From contig NW_023998415.1 of the NCBI RefSeq assembly GCF_014805625.2, forward strand, positions 32,346,270-32,410,269: 64,000 nt of DNA, written 5' to 3'. A model generated the notes under the pieces. The model did no database searches and was not told the origin of the DNA. It was given only the letters and a program-made list of their open reading frames with translations. The stretch comes from Glossina fuscipes (lineage: Eukaryota > Arthropoda > Insecta > Diptera > Glossinidae). The stretch's first letter is position 1. Each line of letters starts with the position of its first letter. Of the stretch, positions 1-10,985 are shown one piece after another. The position numbers were made by a program, and so were the translations under genes.

Positions 1-310
1 TCGTGTACTCATGTGTATGTGTGAATTACCTGTAGTCGTAAATATCTTATGTGGATTGTGCAAGTAAAACTGGAAGCAAACAAGCCTTGTGCAGGATTGG
101 TGATCGATTCGCCTGTAATTGACCAAAGGCTCCGTCTTTTGATTTTTCCTTTATGAAGAATTTGGAGACATTCGAGGTCAGTTCACCTGAGTGTTTTCGT
201 CACTAAGCAGCTATGGTTGGACAATGAATGCATACTTAACCGGACCTGGAAGATGAGAGTGGATTTTGTCGGACAAAAGTGTTAGAAAGCAAATGCAATA
301 GACTTGAATA

Positions 311-672
311 TCGGCGGGAATCTTATGATACGAAAACCTATGGTTTTTTGGGTGGAACATGACATAGTCTTCGTCGACTATATGGGAAAGATGAGTATAA
401 TGACAGGTGCATATATTCACTGCTATCGGTCGAGTATTAATTTCAAGAAGAAATGACCGCATTTGGAGAAAAAAAAGACTTCTCTCATCACGCGAACGCA
501 AAAGCATAATTGTTTACCAAATTTAGCTTCTAGCGACTGTTATCTATTCGGATATATGAAAAGTTGGCCGATCGGCCCTCTAGTTAGCGTTTTGTCCCAA
601 ATCAACAGTTCAACTTTGAAGCAGATAACTATTTTGATTTGCTTAGCGAATAGTATAATCTCAAGGGAATAA
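311..672 (+). pseudogene. Mariner-family transposase fragment (dead)
   Basis: The frame beginning at 340 reads MVFWVEHDIVFVDYMGK, then MTGAYIHCYRSS. This fits the mariner catalytic-core block 'VFWD..GI.F.DYL.KG.TI.G.YY..LLDRL'. The same frame continues through one in-frame TGA at 454-456, probably a former CGA arginine because PHLEKKK follows as in 'KKRPHLxKKK', to LPNLASSDCYLFGYMK. That last block is the family 'PDLAPSDYHLF..MK' segment carrying the third catalytic Asp. The stretch between the KKK block and LASSD is too short, so the second Asp region (HDNAxxHT) is deleted or scrambled. A shifted-frame trace of the preceding segment (ISAG) starts near 311, and weaker similarity may reach back to about 190. 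No terminal repeats are seen. The family assignment rests on motif order remembered from known mariners. The copy cannot make active transposase. Confidence 0.7.
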
Positions 673-1780
673 AAAAAGTCGGCAAACCACTGAAATGGCC
701 ATCCAGGGTTAGAAGGAAATAATCTTGATAAATAAAAGATATGGTTCCCCAAAACATACACATCTAGGATTTCTCCATTAGATATGTTATATATAAACCC
801 CATTAGTAGTGCAGAAGCTGTGTTTAAGCGACACAAACTATCCAATGATATATAAATTTCTACACGTATATGTACATATATAACCTAAGAAAGTAACCTA
901 AATTTATAGTTCAAAGTAATTGATTAAAATAAAAGTCAATAGATATCGGATGGAAATAAATATGAAAACAAGTAAGAAATACGAGAGAAAAATATAAAAA
1001 TTTTTTATAAAAGTCACAAATGTCTTAGGACATACAGTATGAATGCAGTATGATCAGATAAGTTCTATTTATACTTTGTCTGAACTTGCTCTAAAGCTTA
1101 ATTTCCAAAAAATTTCCATTAATTACTTGGGTTAATTGAATTTTACGTACACTTGAAATGCAAATCTTTATAAACAATATATCAGCGTATCGGGCCATAA
1201 GAAAGCCGAAGCCCGTGAAGGTGATGTCGGTTGTCGGTTGCTTTTGACGGTATAGATTCTTAACGTTTAACGCGAATTTATTGCATTTACATTATGAACA
1301 GTGATCTTTCACATAGCGCTCAGATACGTTGGCGCAAGGAATTCATAATTTTTATAGCGATTTATCTATTCATCAACTCATGCTAAGCGCAAATGTCGAT
1401 GTCGGATGGGAATTTGATGGGCGTATGCGTGATACGACTTTTAGTAAATATGTAGCACTAATAAAAACACCCCCAAGACTGTTCAAGTCTATTACATATT
1501 AATCGAAATAGGAACAAGTGTATAAGTAAAATCCCTGCACTCGCTCAACGTTGATCATTATATCATTCAGAGTATAATTATTAGCATTGTTAGCTTTTTC
1601 AGATAGTATATTTGGGTTTACCCACCTGTTGTGTTCGTAGAATTTATTGGTGCGCTTCTGAAATACTAAAATTGTCTTCAGCTTTACTTTGAGCATTCGG
1701 TTCAGCAAGCAGAGAAACTAGCGAAAGTTTAACGACAGACAATCAATCTCGAAGAACGACTTGAGATACACCCATTTTTT

Positions 1781-1985
1781 ATTATATCGATCAGTTCAGA
1801 GTCCTTTTTTAAAACGATCTAAGTTTGACTGTACGTCTGTTTGCTTAGTTTTCTTCTCTTCAATCTATGGGTAGCAATTTTTGAAAATATTATGATGAAA
1901 TTAGATACACCGACGTCGTTTGGCCCAAGGACGAACGTCTTATTTTAAAAAGTTCTTATATGAATATGTATAGGGTATTCTAGGT
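1781..1985. repeat. Possible vestige of a widespread fly interspersed repeat
   Basis: The text 'ctgtacgtctgtttgctt' followed by a 'gatgaaattagatacac' segment resembles the arrangement 'cgtccgtctgtc ... gatgaaatttggtacaca' common in interspersed repeats of flies. The match is from memory and approximate. No boundaries or coding content are visible. A repeat-library search would decide it. Confidence 0.25.
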
Positions 1986-2877
1986 ACGCTATTAAATGGT
2001 AGGCCGTGGTTCACTACAGCTTCCTTGCTTGGTGGTTTATAAGAATCATTTCATATACAGTTACTATGACTCTCTTAGCTAGCGATATATATATTAACCG
2101 CACGGTATTAAGCGCGCTAATCAATGCGTTGCACATCAATGCACATCAAATGATGTGCGCTAGGAAAATATATATAATTTATAGAGCATTTTTCAGTGTT
2201 TGTTATAAAAACACAAATAATTATGCTCTTGGTCTTGGTAAACGAATCTTATACCTTAACGTCAGCCATCAGTTTTCGTGTATTGAAAAAAATTTTATAA
2301 CTTAACACATTATTAAAAGCTATCTATAGTGGACTTTTTGATTCAATTCATTCGACTGAGATCGGTTCTAAATTTTGCACATTTCTAAACACAAGAGGAC
2401 CTAAAAAAAAAAAAAAAACAAAAAACAAAATATTTTCTGACAAAATATTTAGAAAATGGACACAATATACTTTCGAAATTGTTAAAAAATTCGCATAATC
2501 CGCATAATAAAAGGAGAAAAGTCGAGCAAACTTATAAGAGCCATTGACTGCAGCTTAATGAAAGTTTTCATGAAAATCGTTTAAGACGGACGTTTAAGCT
2601 TCCAAGAGGAGTGCTTTCCTTTTTTTTTTTTTTTTTTTTTTGGTATTTTCTTACTCTCGGCTTTCGTGAACTTTTCTAATTTTCGTTAAGTTAATCGCTT
2701 TCAATTCTGAATTGTCAGATTGCCTCCTTGCCCTCTCACTCCGATAGGTCCGATTTGTTAATCAGTATTATTTTATTGCTCTCTGTTACTATGTTACTTA
2801 ATTGTTAGCATTATGATTTTTATGCTATTTCGATATTGATTGGAAAATGATAATAAATTAAAGAAAAGAAAATATAA

Positions 2878-2912
2878 ATAATAATAATAATAATAATAAT
2901 AATAGTAATAAT
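2878..2912. repeat. (TAA)n microsatellite
   Basis: About eleven AAT units with one G interruption (aatagtaat) near the end. Simple slippage product. Confidence 0.9.
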
Positions 2913-4107
2913 GTATACAAAATAAGAAGAAGAACTATCTTGTCAAAATGTCTTGTATTTTAATATTGTTCTACGAGAGGTTGAAATAAACTTTGTGAGT
3001 GCTTTTTTGTATTTTTTTAAAATGGATAATTTGAAAAGTACAAAATTTTAATTTAAAAACTTTCATCTACGAGTATGTAAACATTTAAAGATGTAACAAC
3101 CCACAGAACAAACTTATTAAACCCATCATCACTTTTCAGTTCTTTTTAAAGGAAAAATAAACCTTAAGCAGTCAGTTTCGGGGATGTGCGATGGTATAGC
3201 AATCATATACACGCATATACATTTATAATATACATACATATATATATATATATAAATATATATATAAATATGTTAGTTATGTTTATAGGTATATACATAT
3301 AAGCTTACACATGAAAACACATGTGAAAGTGAACATAACGTAAAACCAAGAAGTTTCATGTATGAATAGTAAGAAGAAAATGACCGAAAAACACAGTTAC
3401 TAAGTTGAATAGCCTGAATGATTGCGAAAGTAAACAAAAGTACACAGCCAAACACACAGCATATACATATCCACACGCACATCCACATGCATGTATATAC
3501 AGGCAGTGTGTAGTTAGTTGCACACATTCAATTACAAGAAGAACTTGCATGTGAAAAAAAGCAAAGCAACGCACACCATATTTTGGACATGTGTGATTTA
3601 AAAGCAGTAAAAGCTTACAATCACACACATATGGAAGCATTGAATCAACTAACCTCGTTTAGGTATACTAAGTAGAAATAGAAAAAAAGCAAAAAGCAAA
3701 AAACAAAAAAAAAAAAAAAACAAAAAATGAAAGAAAAATAGGAAAAACTTGATCTTTAAAAAGTCATCTCTGAAAACATACAGGAACGAGAATAGATGGA
3801 AGCAAAACTAACAAGAGAAGATAAAAAAAAAAAAAAAAAAGAAGAGAAATCGGGACTTGAAATAAACTGTCTCATATATATTTGATATATTTGACAAGCC
3901 ATGTCACGCTAGCATGCGTACAATATATAAGGGCACGACCGGGTATTAGATTGCTTTCCAGTTGTTTGCTTGTTGGCGGTTTTATGTTGATACTTATCAC
4001 ATACATACATGACACTATAGTCAATTGTTTTTGGATACTTAGGTTAAAATACATATTGTGGAGCGTACGTACACCTATACGCAAGCAAACGCGCATATAG
4101 ACGCACA

Positions 4108-4499
4108 CTTCTGCTAATGGTCCAGGAAAAGGATGCTCCTCCTAAACACCAGTACGGGATTACGGTCGACAATAGACACAATGTGGTAGAAATGGCTGTA
4201 GAGGCTATAACTGGTGAGTGATGAAAGGATGTCGGCAAAAACTATTGCAATCGACGTAAAGAGCACCCAACGCGGCAGACTAAGGTCGCATACGCAAGAC
4301 TTTGATAAGAATGAGCGCCCGAAAGTACATACTTGAACTAATAATGAGTTACCTCTCGAGACGTATGAACGATGAAGGATTACTTCAGGTATGCCACAAG
4401 GATCTGCTCTCGATCCGCTTTTGTGGAACATTGTCTACGGTGGTATATTCAAGGTGCCGATGCCGCGTGGCGTATGGAAAGTGGGCAATGAAAGGTAGA
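4108..4499 (+). pseudogene. LINE reverse-transcriptase fragment (R1/Jockey-like), frameshifted
   Basis: Pieces of a non-LTR retrotransposon RT appear in the right order across three frames. From 4108, LLLMVQEKDAPPKHQYG matches the 'RLLP.IE..GGLS..QYGFR' block. VEMAVEAITGE follows (RT palm, the 'vv.mA.eAi.ge' helix). Then AKTIAIDVKS is motif A with its catalytic Asp. Next comes KYILELIMSYLSRR ('.YL..li.SYL..R'), and finally SGMPQGSALDPLLWNIVYGG, the classic motif B 'SGVPQGSVLGPLLWNI.YDG'. The frame ends at a stop near 4497, before any F/YADD motif. At least two frameshifts and one stop make it a relic. Known role of the family: the RT domain of ORF2 copies element RNA by target-primed reverse transcription. 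No poly(A) tail, APE or ORF1 domain adjoins it. Confidence 0.85.
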
Positions 4500-6169
4500 G
4501 GGACGTTCTCAAAAAGGCAAAGAAAAAAGAAACGCATGCACGGAAGTTTTCCGTCAACATAAATTTTAGAGACAAATTGTTTATAACGCTCTTGATACTC
4601 GGTTTTCTTCTAGCAATTTATTACAAATTTTATTTATTACTGTTAAAAACTTAAATAAGATCAAATCTTATAAAATCGAACCCTCAAACTTAAACAAGAA
4701 ATATACCTTAATCGATTACCTACTTACTCGGACACATAAGTATGACAAGTATATAAAGTGTTCCGCATTTTCATGACTTGCTTTTCGAAAATTACTGTTT
4801 CAAATTCGTAGCGACTCAGTCGGACGCAACGTAAATTGATGTACGGTATTTTTTTTTCAAGACCATTTCATAAAAAAATGCTGATCTCAATAATTTACTT
4901 CGTGTACCATATATGATTTGTGACATTTTGCGTCAACATACACCGTCCTGTTGAGTTCACACATTCCAGAATTATCAAATTTTACCTATTGTTTAGTCGC
5001 CCATGGGGGTTAATTTGAAGTTGTCTTCGACCGCGAAAATTTCAGTGACTGTTACGACCAGGATGTTTTCATTGAAGGAAAAATGCGATCTTATTATGTT
5101 GCTGCCATACATTATTTTAAGCACAATACAGTCATGTTTTGACGAGTAGAGTATTATGTCATGTAAGGCGAACAATTTGAAACGATATGCAGGCTTTGAT
5201 GCGTAACAAAAAAAAAAAAAAAAAATCATTATTTAAATCTGCACAGACGGGGCTGGACTGTACAGTTGTTTTCCTCTATAAAAAGGTTTAAAACGTATCG
5301 GCAGTCTCGCACAGGAAAGAAGGCAATTGAATACTTCAACGGCACGACCAGAATATTCGTTTCACTCTTTCCTTTTTCGCGGCTAATTTGCTCGGGGTTC
5401 GGTAAACATTCATATTTAATTTCAAAACATTACCAAACATTCCAAGCTAATAGCAAAAGTATTTTGAAAAATCTTGTACCTTAGAAAAATTTTTTCTGCT
5501 TTAAAACCTGGTTAATCGACATGATAATGGCGATGTCGGCGTTGACATCGGAAATAAGTTGGAAATTCAAAGAAATTTCGATGTTTATGGAATATGTGTT
5601 GTGTTAATTAAAATTTTTCCGGACCTTTCGCGGAAAGGTACACTTCTTCACAGAATCTCTTGCATTCGCTCCCCCAACCACTAAAGGGATATCATCTGCC
5701 TATGTAAATTCGGTGATTGTTACGGAGAGAAAAAAACATATAAGAGAAAGAATAAAGTATGAGTGGAACTTGTGTAAATTCGTCTTGAAGGTGGGAATAT
5801 CTGAAATGGCGGAGATAACCGCTTTACGTAAATGGCTTCAAAGACATGAAAGGGCTTGACTTCTATTCTTCACTGTGAAGGCAGTCTTAGCATGCATTAA
5901 CCATACGGTACATACATTTCCCATCTATGAAATTAATTTATGTCAAAGCCTTGTTGTTTATGTTTGCCCAAGTCCTTTTAATGAAAATTAACTTAGCGTA
6001 GGCGTCGCTTGGACATAATAGGGTAAGAAAACTAGTTTTCTCAGTGATCACAAATCTTCTATTTCCTACTATTTGTGTAGTTATGTGTTCATTGACTTTT
6101 CATTCCGACGATTCGCCGATCAAAATCGCCTTACCTACCTTTTACTCCTTCTTTTTGTTTTTGATAATA
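4500..6169. other. Non-coding stretch with a possible minus-strand LINE trace
   Basis: No gene recognised. Holds A runs (5208-5225) and AT-rich spacer. Read on the minus strand, 5640-5730 gives a stop followed by ADDIPLVVGGANARDSVKK, similar to the F/YADD block (motif C) of LINE reverse transcriptases ('GFADDIALVV'). No motif B lies upstream of it, so I treat this as weak. Confidence 0.45.
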
Positions 6170-6200
6170 TTAGTTTGGGGAAAAAGAAATCCATTATTTT
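6170..6200 (+). repeat. Left terminal inverted repeat of the mariner
   Basis: Starts TTAGTTTGGGG and ends CCATTATTTT. It pairs with 7373-7403 at 30 of 31 positions. It is the binding site for the transposase helix-turn-helix domain in this family. Confidence 0.95.
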
Positions 6201-6354
6201 TTCGGTAGATGGCTGCACTGATAGATTTCTCGTAAAGTATCGATCAAACAATTTCATATTTATGCTCGTTGGAAAGGTGACATCTCGCAATAAAAAAAAT
6301 TCTTTTGCTGTTTTTTGTTTGGTGCATTCAGTTGTGAGTTACACGGTGTTAAAA

Positions 6355-7326
6355 ATGGAAGTGAACAGAGAGAAAATTCGGTACATTTTACAGTTTTTCT
6401 TTGACAAAGGCGAAAATGCAAGCCAGGCGGCTAAAATTGTGAATGGTGTTTATGGTTCCGATACTGTAACAGCCAATTATGTGCAATTTTGGTTTCGTAG
6501 ATTCCCTTCAGGAATTTTTGATGTTAAAGATGCACCTCGCACATGTAGAATGATCGAAGTTGACCGGCATGTTGGCAGTCGTACCATCGCCCAAGAGCTA
6601 AAATTCGACCATAAAATAGTTTTAAACCATTTACACAAAGCTGGATTCAAAAAGAAGCTCGATGTTTGGGTGCCACACCAATTAACAGAAAAAAACATGA
6701 TGGATCGAATTTCCATCTGCGAAGCCTTGGCCAAACGGAATGAGATAGACCCATTTCTTAAACGGATGGTGACTGGAGATGAGAAATGGATCATATACGA
6801 TAACCCTGTGCGAAAACGCTCGTGGTCAAAGAGCGGTGAAGCACCTCAAACGGCCAGGAAGGTTTTGCTATGCATTTGGTGGGAGTGGAAGGGGATTATT
6901 TATTATGAGTTGCTTCCATATGGCCAAACGCTAAATTCTGATCTCTACAGTCAACAACTGGACCGTTTGAAGATAGCGATTGACCAGAAACGGCCAGAAT
7001 TGGCCAACAGGAGAGGTGTCGTGTTCCACCAGGACAACGCTAGGCCACACACATCTACAGTGACTCGCCAGAAACTTCGGGAGCTTGGTTGGGAAGTTTT
7101 AATGCATCCGCCATACAGTCCGGACTTGGCACCAAGCGATTATCATCTTTTTCTTGCATTGCAAAATTTCTTTAATGATAAAAAATTGGAATCTAGGGAG
7201 GATTGTGAAAATCGACTACTAGAGTTTTTTGCAAATAGAGACCAGCACTTCTATGAGAGAGGCATTTTGAAGTTACCTTTAAAATGGCAACAAATCGTAC
7301 AACAAAACGGTGCATATTTGATCTAA
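6355..7326 (+). CDS. Mariner transposase (323 aa, D,D34D, internally shortened)
   Basis: Catalyses cut-and-paste transposition of its element in the nucleus. The start is the ATG at 6355 (MEVNREKIRY). The frame is open further upstream to 6073, but that lies outside the left repeat, so those 94 codons are not transposase. Residues 1-60 form the first helix-turn-helix region (ASQAAKIVNGVYG, then VQFWFRRFPSG). Residues 70-110 form the second (SRTIAQELKFDHKIVLNHL), ending in the family signature WVPHQLT (105-111). The catalytic Asps are D142 (VTGDEKW), D227 (HQDNARPH) and D262 (YSPDLAPSDYHLF), with exactly 34 residues between the last two. The C-terminus is WQQIVQQNGAYLI. Compared with the roughly 341-346 aa usual for the family, about 11 residues seem missing after R65, removing the GRP-type linker between the two DNA-binding modules. 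About 7 more seem missing after T166. Both losses keep frame. Both are inferred from remembered relatives. The protein is probably impaired although uninterrupted. Confidence 0.93.
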   Translation: MEVNREKIRYILQFFFDKGENASQAAKIVNGVYGSDTVTANYVQFWFRRFPSGIFDVKDAPRTCRMIEVDRHVGSRTIAQELKFDHKIVLNHLHKAGFKKKLDVWVPHQLTEKNMMDRISICEALAKRNEIDPFLKRMVTGDEKWIIYDNPVRKRSWSKSGEAPQTARKVLLCIWWEWKGIIYYELLPYGQTLNSDLYSQQLDRLKIAIDQKRPELANRRGVVFHQDNARPHTSTVTRQKLRELGWEVLMHPPYSPDLAPSDYHLFLALQNFFNDKKLESREDCENRLLEFFANRDQHFYERGILKLPLKWQQIVQQNGAYLI

Positions 7327-7349
7327 ATCGGACAATCCGAAGCATGTTA

Positions 7350-7355
7350 AATAAA
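7350..7355 (+). promoter_or_regulatory. Candidate polyadenylation signal of the mariner
   Basis: AATAAA lies 24 bp after the transposase stop codon and inside the element, upstream of the right terminal repeat. The position is what a compact mariner transcript would use. AATAAA is frequent in such AT-rich DNA, so only context supports it. Confidence 0.5.
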
Positions 7356-7372
7356 GTCCTGAAGTTCATATG

Positions 7373-7403
7373 AAAATAATGGATTTCTTTTTCTCCAAAC
7401 TAA
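7373..7403 (-). repeat. Right terminal inverted repeat of the mariner
   Basis: The reverse complement begins TTAGTTTGGAG and matches the left repeat except for A at position 10. TG, not TA, follows at 7404. Confidence 0.95.
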
Positions 7404-8923
7404 TGTTAAAGCTACAATGAACTAGAAGAGAATTCAATGATATGATATGACGTCTCTAGATCAAGTTCTAAAGAAAGGAAATTCGTATCGTGACTCTGAT
7501 CTTTACGATATGTTTTCTAGTTGCTCTACATCGATTATAAATGTAGCGACAACATACCTACTTAGAACTGTTACTAATCCACAAGCACATTAGATGGCAG
7601 TATTGTTTACTCGGTGATTTTTTTTCTTCCTTTTATCGATCCTGATTCCTTGTTTAAAGCTTTCTCTTTTATAGTTTAATAAAAAACAACAAAAAAAAAA
7701 AAAAATAATAATAATAATAATAATCAGAAAAGCAACAAAACGATTTGGTGAAATTATCTGTTTGTTTACTCTACTCGACGACAAAGAAATTTGTGGTAAA
7801 CATAGTATTAAATGAAAATTTCTTTTTCTCTTGTTTTTGCTGAACTATAAAAGTTATTTAATTTGAGGTTTGAAATATTTTGTTTTTTTTGTTTGTTTGT
7901 TTTTTTTGTTTTTTGCTATTTTTTGCATATCCCAACGCAGAAGGTAAACGGATATATTTGTTTGCGAGAGAAACTTTAATGTAGCTTTCTATTTTGAATA
8001 GCGACCTGTATGTGCAATACGAAAATTCTTGTCACGACCTTAAAGACTCGAAAGTGGAACAAACTCTTGCCTTGTCTCTGGCCATTGAAAGTAGCACAAA
8101 GTAGATTCTCAGTTATACAGCCATTGGGAGATTTGCTCGCCATGCAGGTATTTATGCAAGAGTGCTTAAATATGCGTAGCTTGAAAGAAGAAGGAAGACC
8201 GAGCTATATTTTCCAAAATTTCGATTTGATGGGAAGTACTACTGATATGACAACAACAATGCAAAGAAAATTCGAAAGAAAATTGCTTTAAGCCTAAATA
8301 TTGCCTTTCGATTGCGAGAAAACGTAAAGAGGTGAAGCTTTTCCTGACGCAGGCATGGTACTTCGATCTCCCTTGGACGGTTTCCCCTATATGCGATAGG
8401 AATATGCAGGTATGTTGATCATACATCAACATCTCGTACATATTCGTTCTGCTTAGGAAAATGAATTGAACATAGTCGCAAACGTCCCGTATGATATAAT
8501 GTTAAGAGGGACTATTGCGAGAAAAAGGTGGACGAAGGCTGAATAGTCTGAATACCGCATCTAAGTTGCGTGTAAGAGACGTAGAATTAAATAAATGGTA
8601 ACGATAAATAATAAATTATGGGCCGAAATTCCAAAATTCTTGTAGACTAAAAGAAATATATAAAGTTTTCCTCTTATAATAGATTTTAAGAGATTTTTAA
8701 ATTCAATTTTTTTGAAGTGAATTCAATGTTAATAACAACTTTTTACAACATTACAATTTGTATAATTTTTTATTAAATGAAAAATGTTGAAATCTTTTTT
8801 TTTTTTTTAAATCCCATCCAATTAAGTTTCCGAAGCCCAGGTATTATTCATGCTTCCATCATCATTGGGATTAACATTTTCTGTACTGCTGGTGTCGAAG
8901 AAAAAAGTAATAATAATAAACAA

Positions 8924-8956
<33 letters not shown>

Positions 8957-9176
8957 AGAAGAAATGAAAAATAATGCAAGTAACAAAAATCGCAGATTCA
9001 ATCCTGTTTTTCTTTAACGATTTCCCACTGTGCACTACAGAAAGTTATTTTAAACGTATATAAGAAGACAAGCTACAGTTATTTGTGTCTATTCTTTACC
9101 TATGCATTTATAATTGCTTCTTACGTTATTTACACACTATATAAATTATATTTTTATATTTTTTTTATTATAGATT

Positions 9177-9214
<38 letters not shown>

Positions 9215-10889
9215 CTGCGAAGTTGAATTAATCTTTTGTTATTTAACGCTGTTGTCGGTTTTTTTCCTTTACAGTATAACTCTTTCGGATTTATTAAATA
9301 TACGTTTGTACAATTTCTTCGTTCATGAGTAACGACAATCCATTCTAATTTGAACTAAGAAGGTAAGTAGGGGAAAAAAATTTTAGTTTTTTATCTTTAT
9401 TTAAAGTCCTTTAACTTCATTGTACTTAATGTTGGTCAACAAGTTTTTTCAAGGACTCGCTCCAAGTGTTGTTGATTTTTTTCACTTTTTTGTAAGAAGT
9501 AAAAATTTTTTTAATACTATATATATAGCCAAAGCAATCGATGGCGGCGAATGCGAAAAAGAAAAATTAAGTTTATTTTTGCAATTGTTCTGCTTATTAC
9601 CATCAACGCAACCTCTCGTATATAAGAAAGCGCGGTGGCGTTCTGTTCATTCTTTTTTTTTTCCTGTTTGTTCTGTTTTCATGCGCTGGTATACGTATAA
9701 AAGTGGTTTTTAAATTGTTTGCCATCTGAAGTTGCCTTTGGCATTAAAATAGATTTTCTCTTCATTGTTAGGGCATTGTAAGCATTTAACTGCTTTTTTG
9801 CGGTATCGAAGAAAAAAGGGAAAATTAAAAAGGAAAACGAGCAAAAAAAAAAAACAAATCTTCTTAATACAGCGGGCGCAAAACTGGTCTATTATTATTA
9901 TTATTATTATTCTTTTATTTTTTTGTTTAATTTCTATTCATAACTTCTTGGAAAAATTGTAAAAGTGTTTCGCAAAATGTATTTTGCATAATTAGCACAA
10001 TTGCTTTTGTTTGGCATAGTATGGAAATAATGTAAATGAATGCGAATTGTAAATGGGATACGAGAGTAAATGCAATATATAAACATTAGCTGACGGATTA
10101 TATGCCTTACATTTGCTCAGAAGGAAAAACTTTTTTCCGAGGTGTGAATGCTCAAGACATACATTCCACAAACGTCTGATGACGAGTAGCATTAATTCGA
10201 ATAATAATTTTTATGCTATATTTCATTGTTCTCTTTCAACTATATATATATATATGTATATATATTCGCTAATCGTTATAATTGACGGTATTCAAGTGAA
10301 ACGGATAAACTTTTAAAATCAATGTCTATCTGATGGGAAGTTGGCAAAAGTTTGTTATAGCACTTTTTATATATCCGTGAGAAACATGCGTTGGTGATCC
10401 ATTTAAATAAATTTGCAGAGTATATTATGTACGCCTCGGTCCATTTATTCATTTATTGTTTGCGTGCTTGTGTGCCGATTTGCATGTCTTATCTGTTACT
10501 TTTGTTATTGTTTACACTCATCACTACAAGACGATCATTTTGAGCATAATATGGATACATAACCCATTTAGATTTCTCATTTGGTCGGAATTAGGCCGTA
10601 AGCTTAAGCTGGCTCTGATTGCTGGCCTAACATGTCTGCAATTGCAATAAAAAAAAAGAGAAAATTATATTCGGCCGTAACCGAATCGTTGCCCTAAAAA
10701 AGATAAAAAAAGAAAAAATAATTTTCTTTTCATAGCCTATAATATTCGATGGGCGCGGCCGATTTTTTTCTATTTTCAAAATAAAAGTAAAAATTATTAT
10801 ATGGTGCATGTGTATTATGTGTGCGTACTACAGGCGTTTAGATATTGTAAGCGTGTCTCTTGGCCAGCTTAGTGCATATCTTCATTTTC
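7404..10889. other. Non-coding AT-rich stretch with microsatellites
   Basis: No gene recognised. Holds an A run merging into (AAT)n (7691-7724), a run of 30 A (8925-8954), TA repeat (9182-9212), (ATT)n (9891-9911) and a short TA tract near 10242-10264. The block 8000-8540 is less simple in sequence and has an open frame of 93 codons (8010-8291), but I could not match it to any family and the length is not above chance. Confidence 0.6.
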
Positions 10890-10985
10890 GAAAATCGGCA
10901 AATGTTTACGACAGATGCGCAGACGGGCAGGCGGACGCACTTAGACGCATTCCGAATTTGAAAGTGGCCAAGATTAAATATATTT
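10890..10985 (+). repeat. Degenerate fly interspersed repeat (cagacgg... block), copy 1
   Basis: The 'gacagatgcgcagacgggcag' type text, followed by 'gcggacgcacttagacgcattc' and a 'gaatttgaaagtg' segment, resembles the 'cagacagacggacatggctaaatcgactcag' interspersed repeat I know from flies. Approximate match from memory. The 101-codon open frame over it is judged spurious. Confidence 0.35.

Larger units (their letters stand above)
673..4107. other. Non-coding AT-rich stretch
   Basis: No recognisable gene. Short open frames here (up to about 100 codons) are at chance level for the composition. Contents: a run of 22 T (2620-2641), a TAA microsatellite (2878-2912), a TA/TAAATA tract (3239-3270), several A-rich runs (around 3700-3720 and 3823-3840), and a possible old interspersed repeat at 1781-1985 listed separately. 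The block 1180-1480 is slightly more GC-rich, but I could not assign it to any family. Confidence 0.6.
6170..7403 (+). mobile_element. Mariner DNA transposon (mellifera-like), nearly complete copy
   Basis: A 1,234-bp element bounded by 31-bp terminal inverted repeats (6170-6200 and 7373-7403) that differ only at position 10 (G versus A). Mariners insert at TA and duplicate it. Here TA (6168-6169) precedes the left end, while TG (7404-7405) follows the right end, so the second TA has probably mutated. If the outer TTA is excluded from the repeat, a TA also sits on each side (6171-6172 and 7401-7402). Inside are a 185-bp leader, an unbroken transposase frame (6355-7326) and AATAAA at 7350-7355. 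The length is close to the 1.25-1.35 kb usual for mariner. The near-identical ends and open frame make it the youngest TE in the window. Confidence 0.93.

Noticed and set aside
5276..5310. TATAAAAAG followed about 25 bp later by a gcagtc initiator-like sequence, as a core promoter
   Set aside because: Such matches are frequent at this AT content, and no coding region or conserved exon follows.
6073..6354. Upstream 94 codons of the long open frame as part of the transposase
   Set aside because: They begin outside the left terminal repeat (6170) and run through non-coding leader. The family N-terminus starts at the ATG at 6355.
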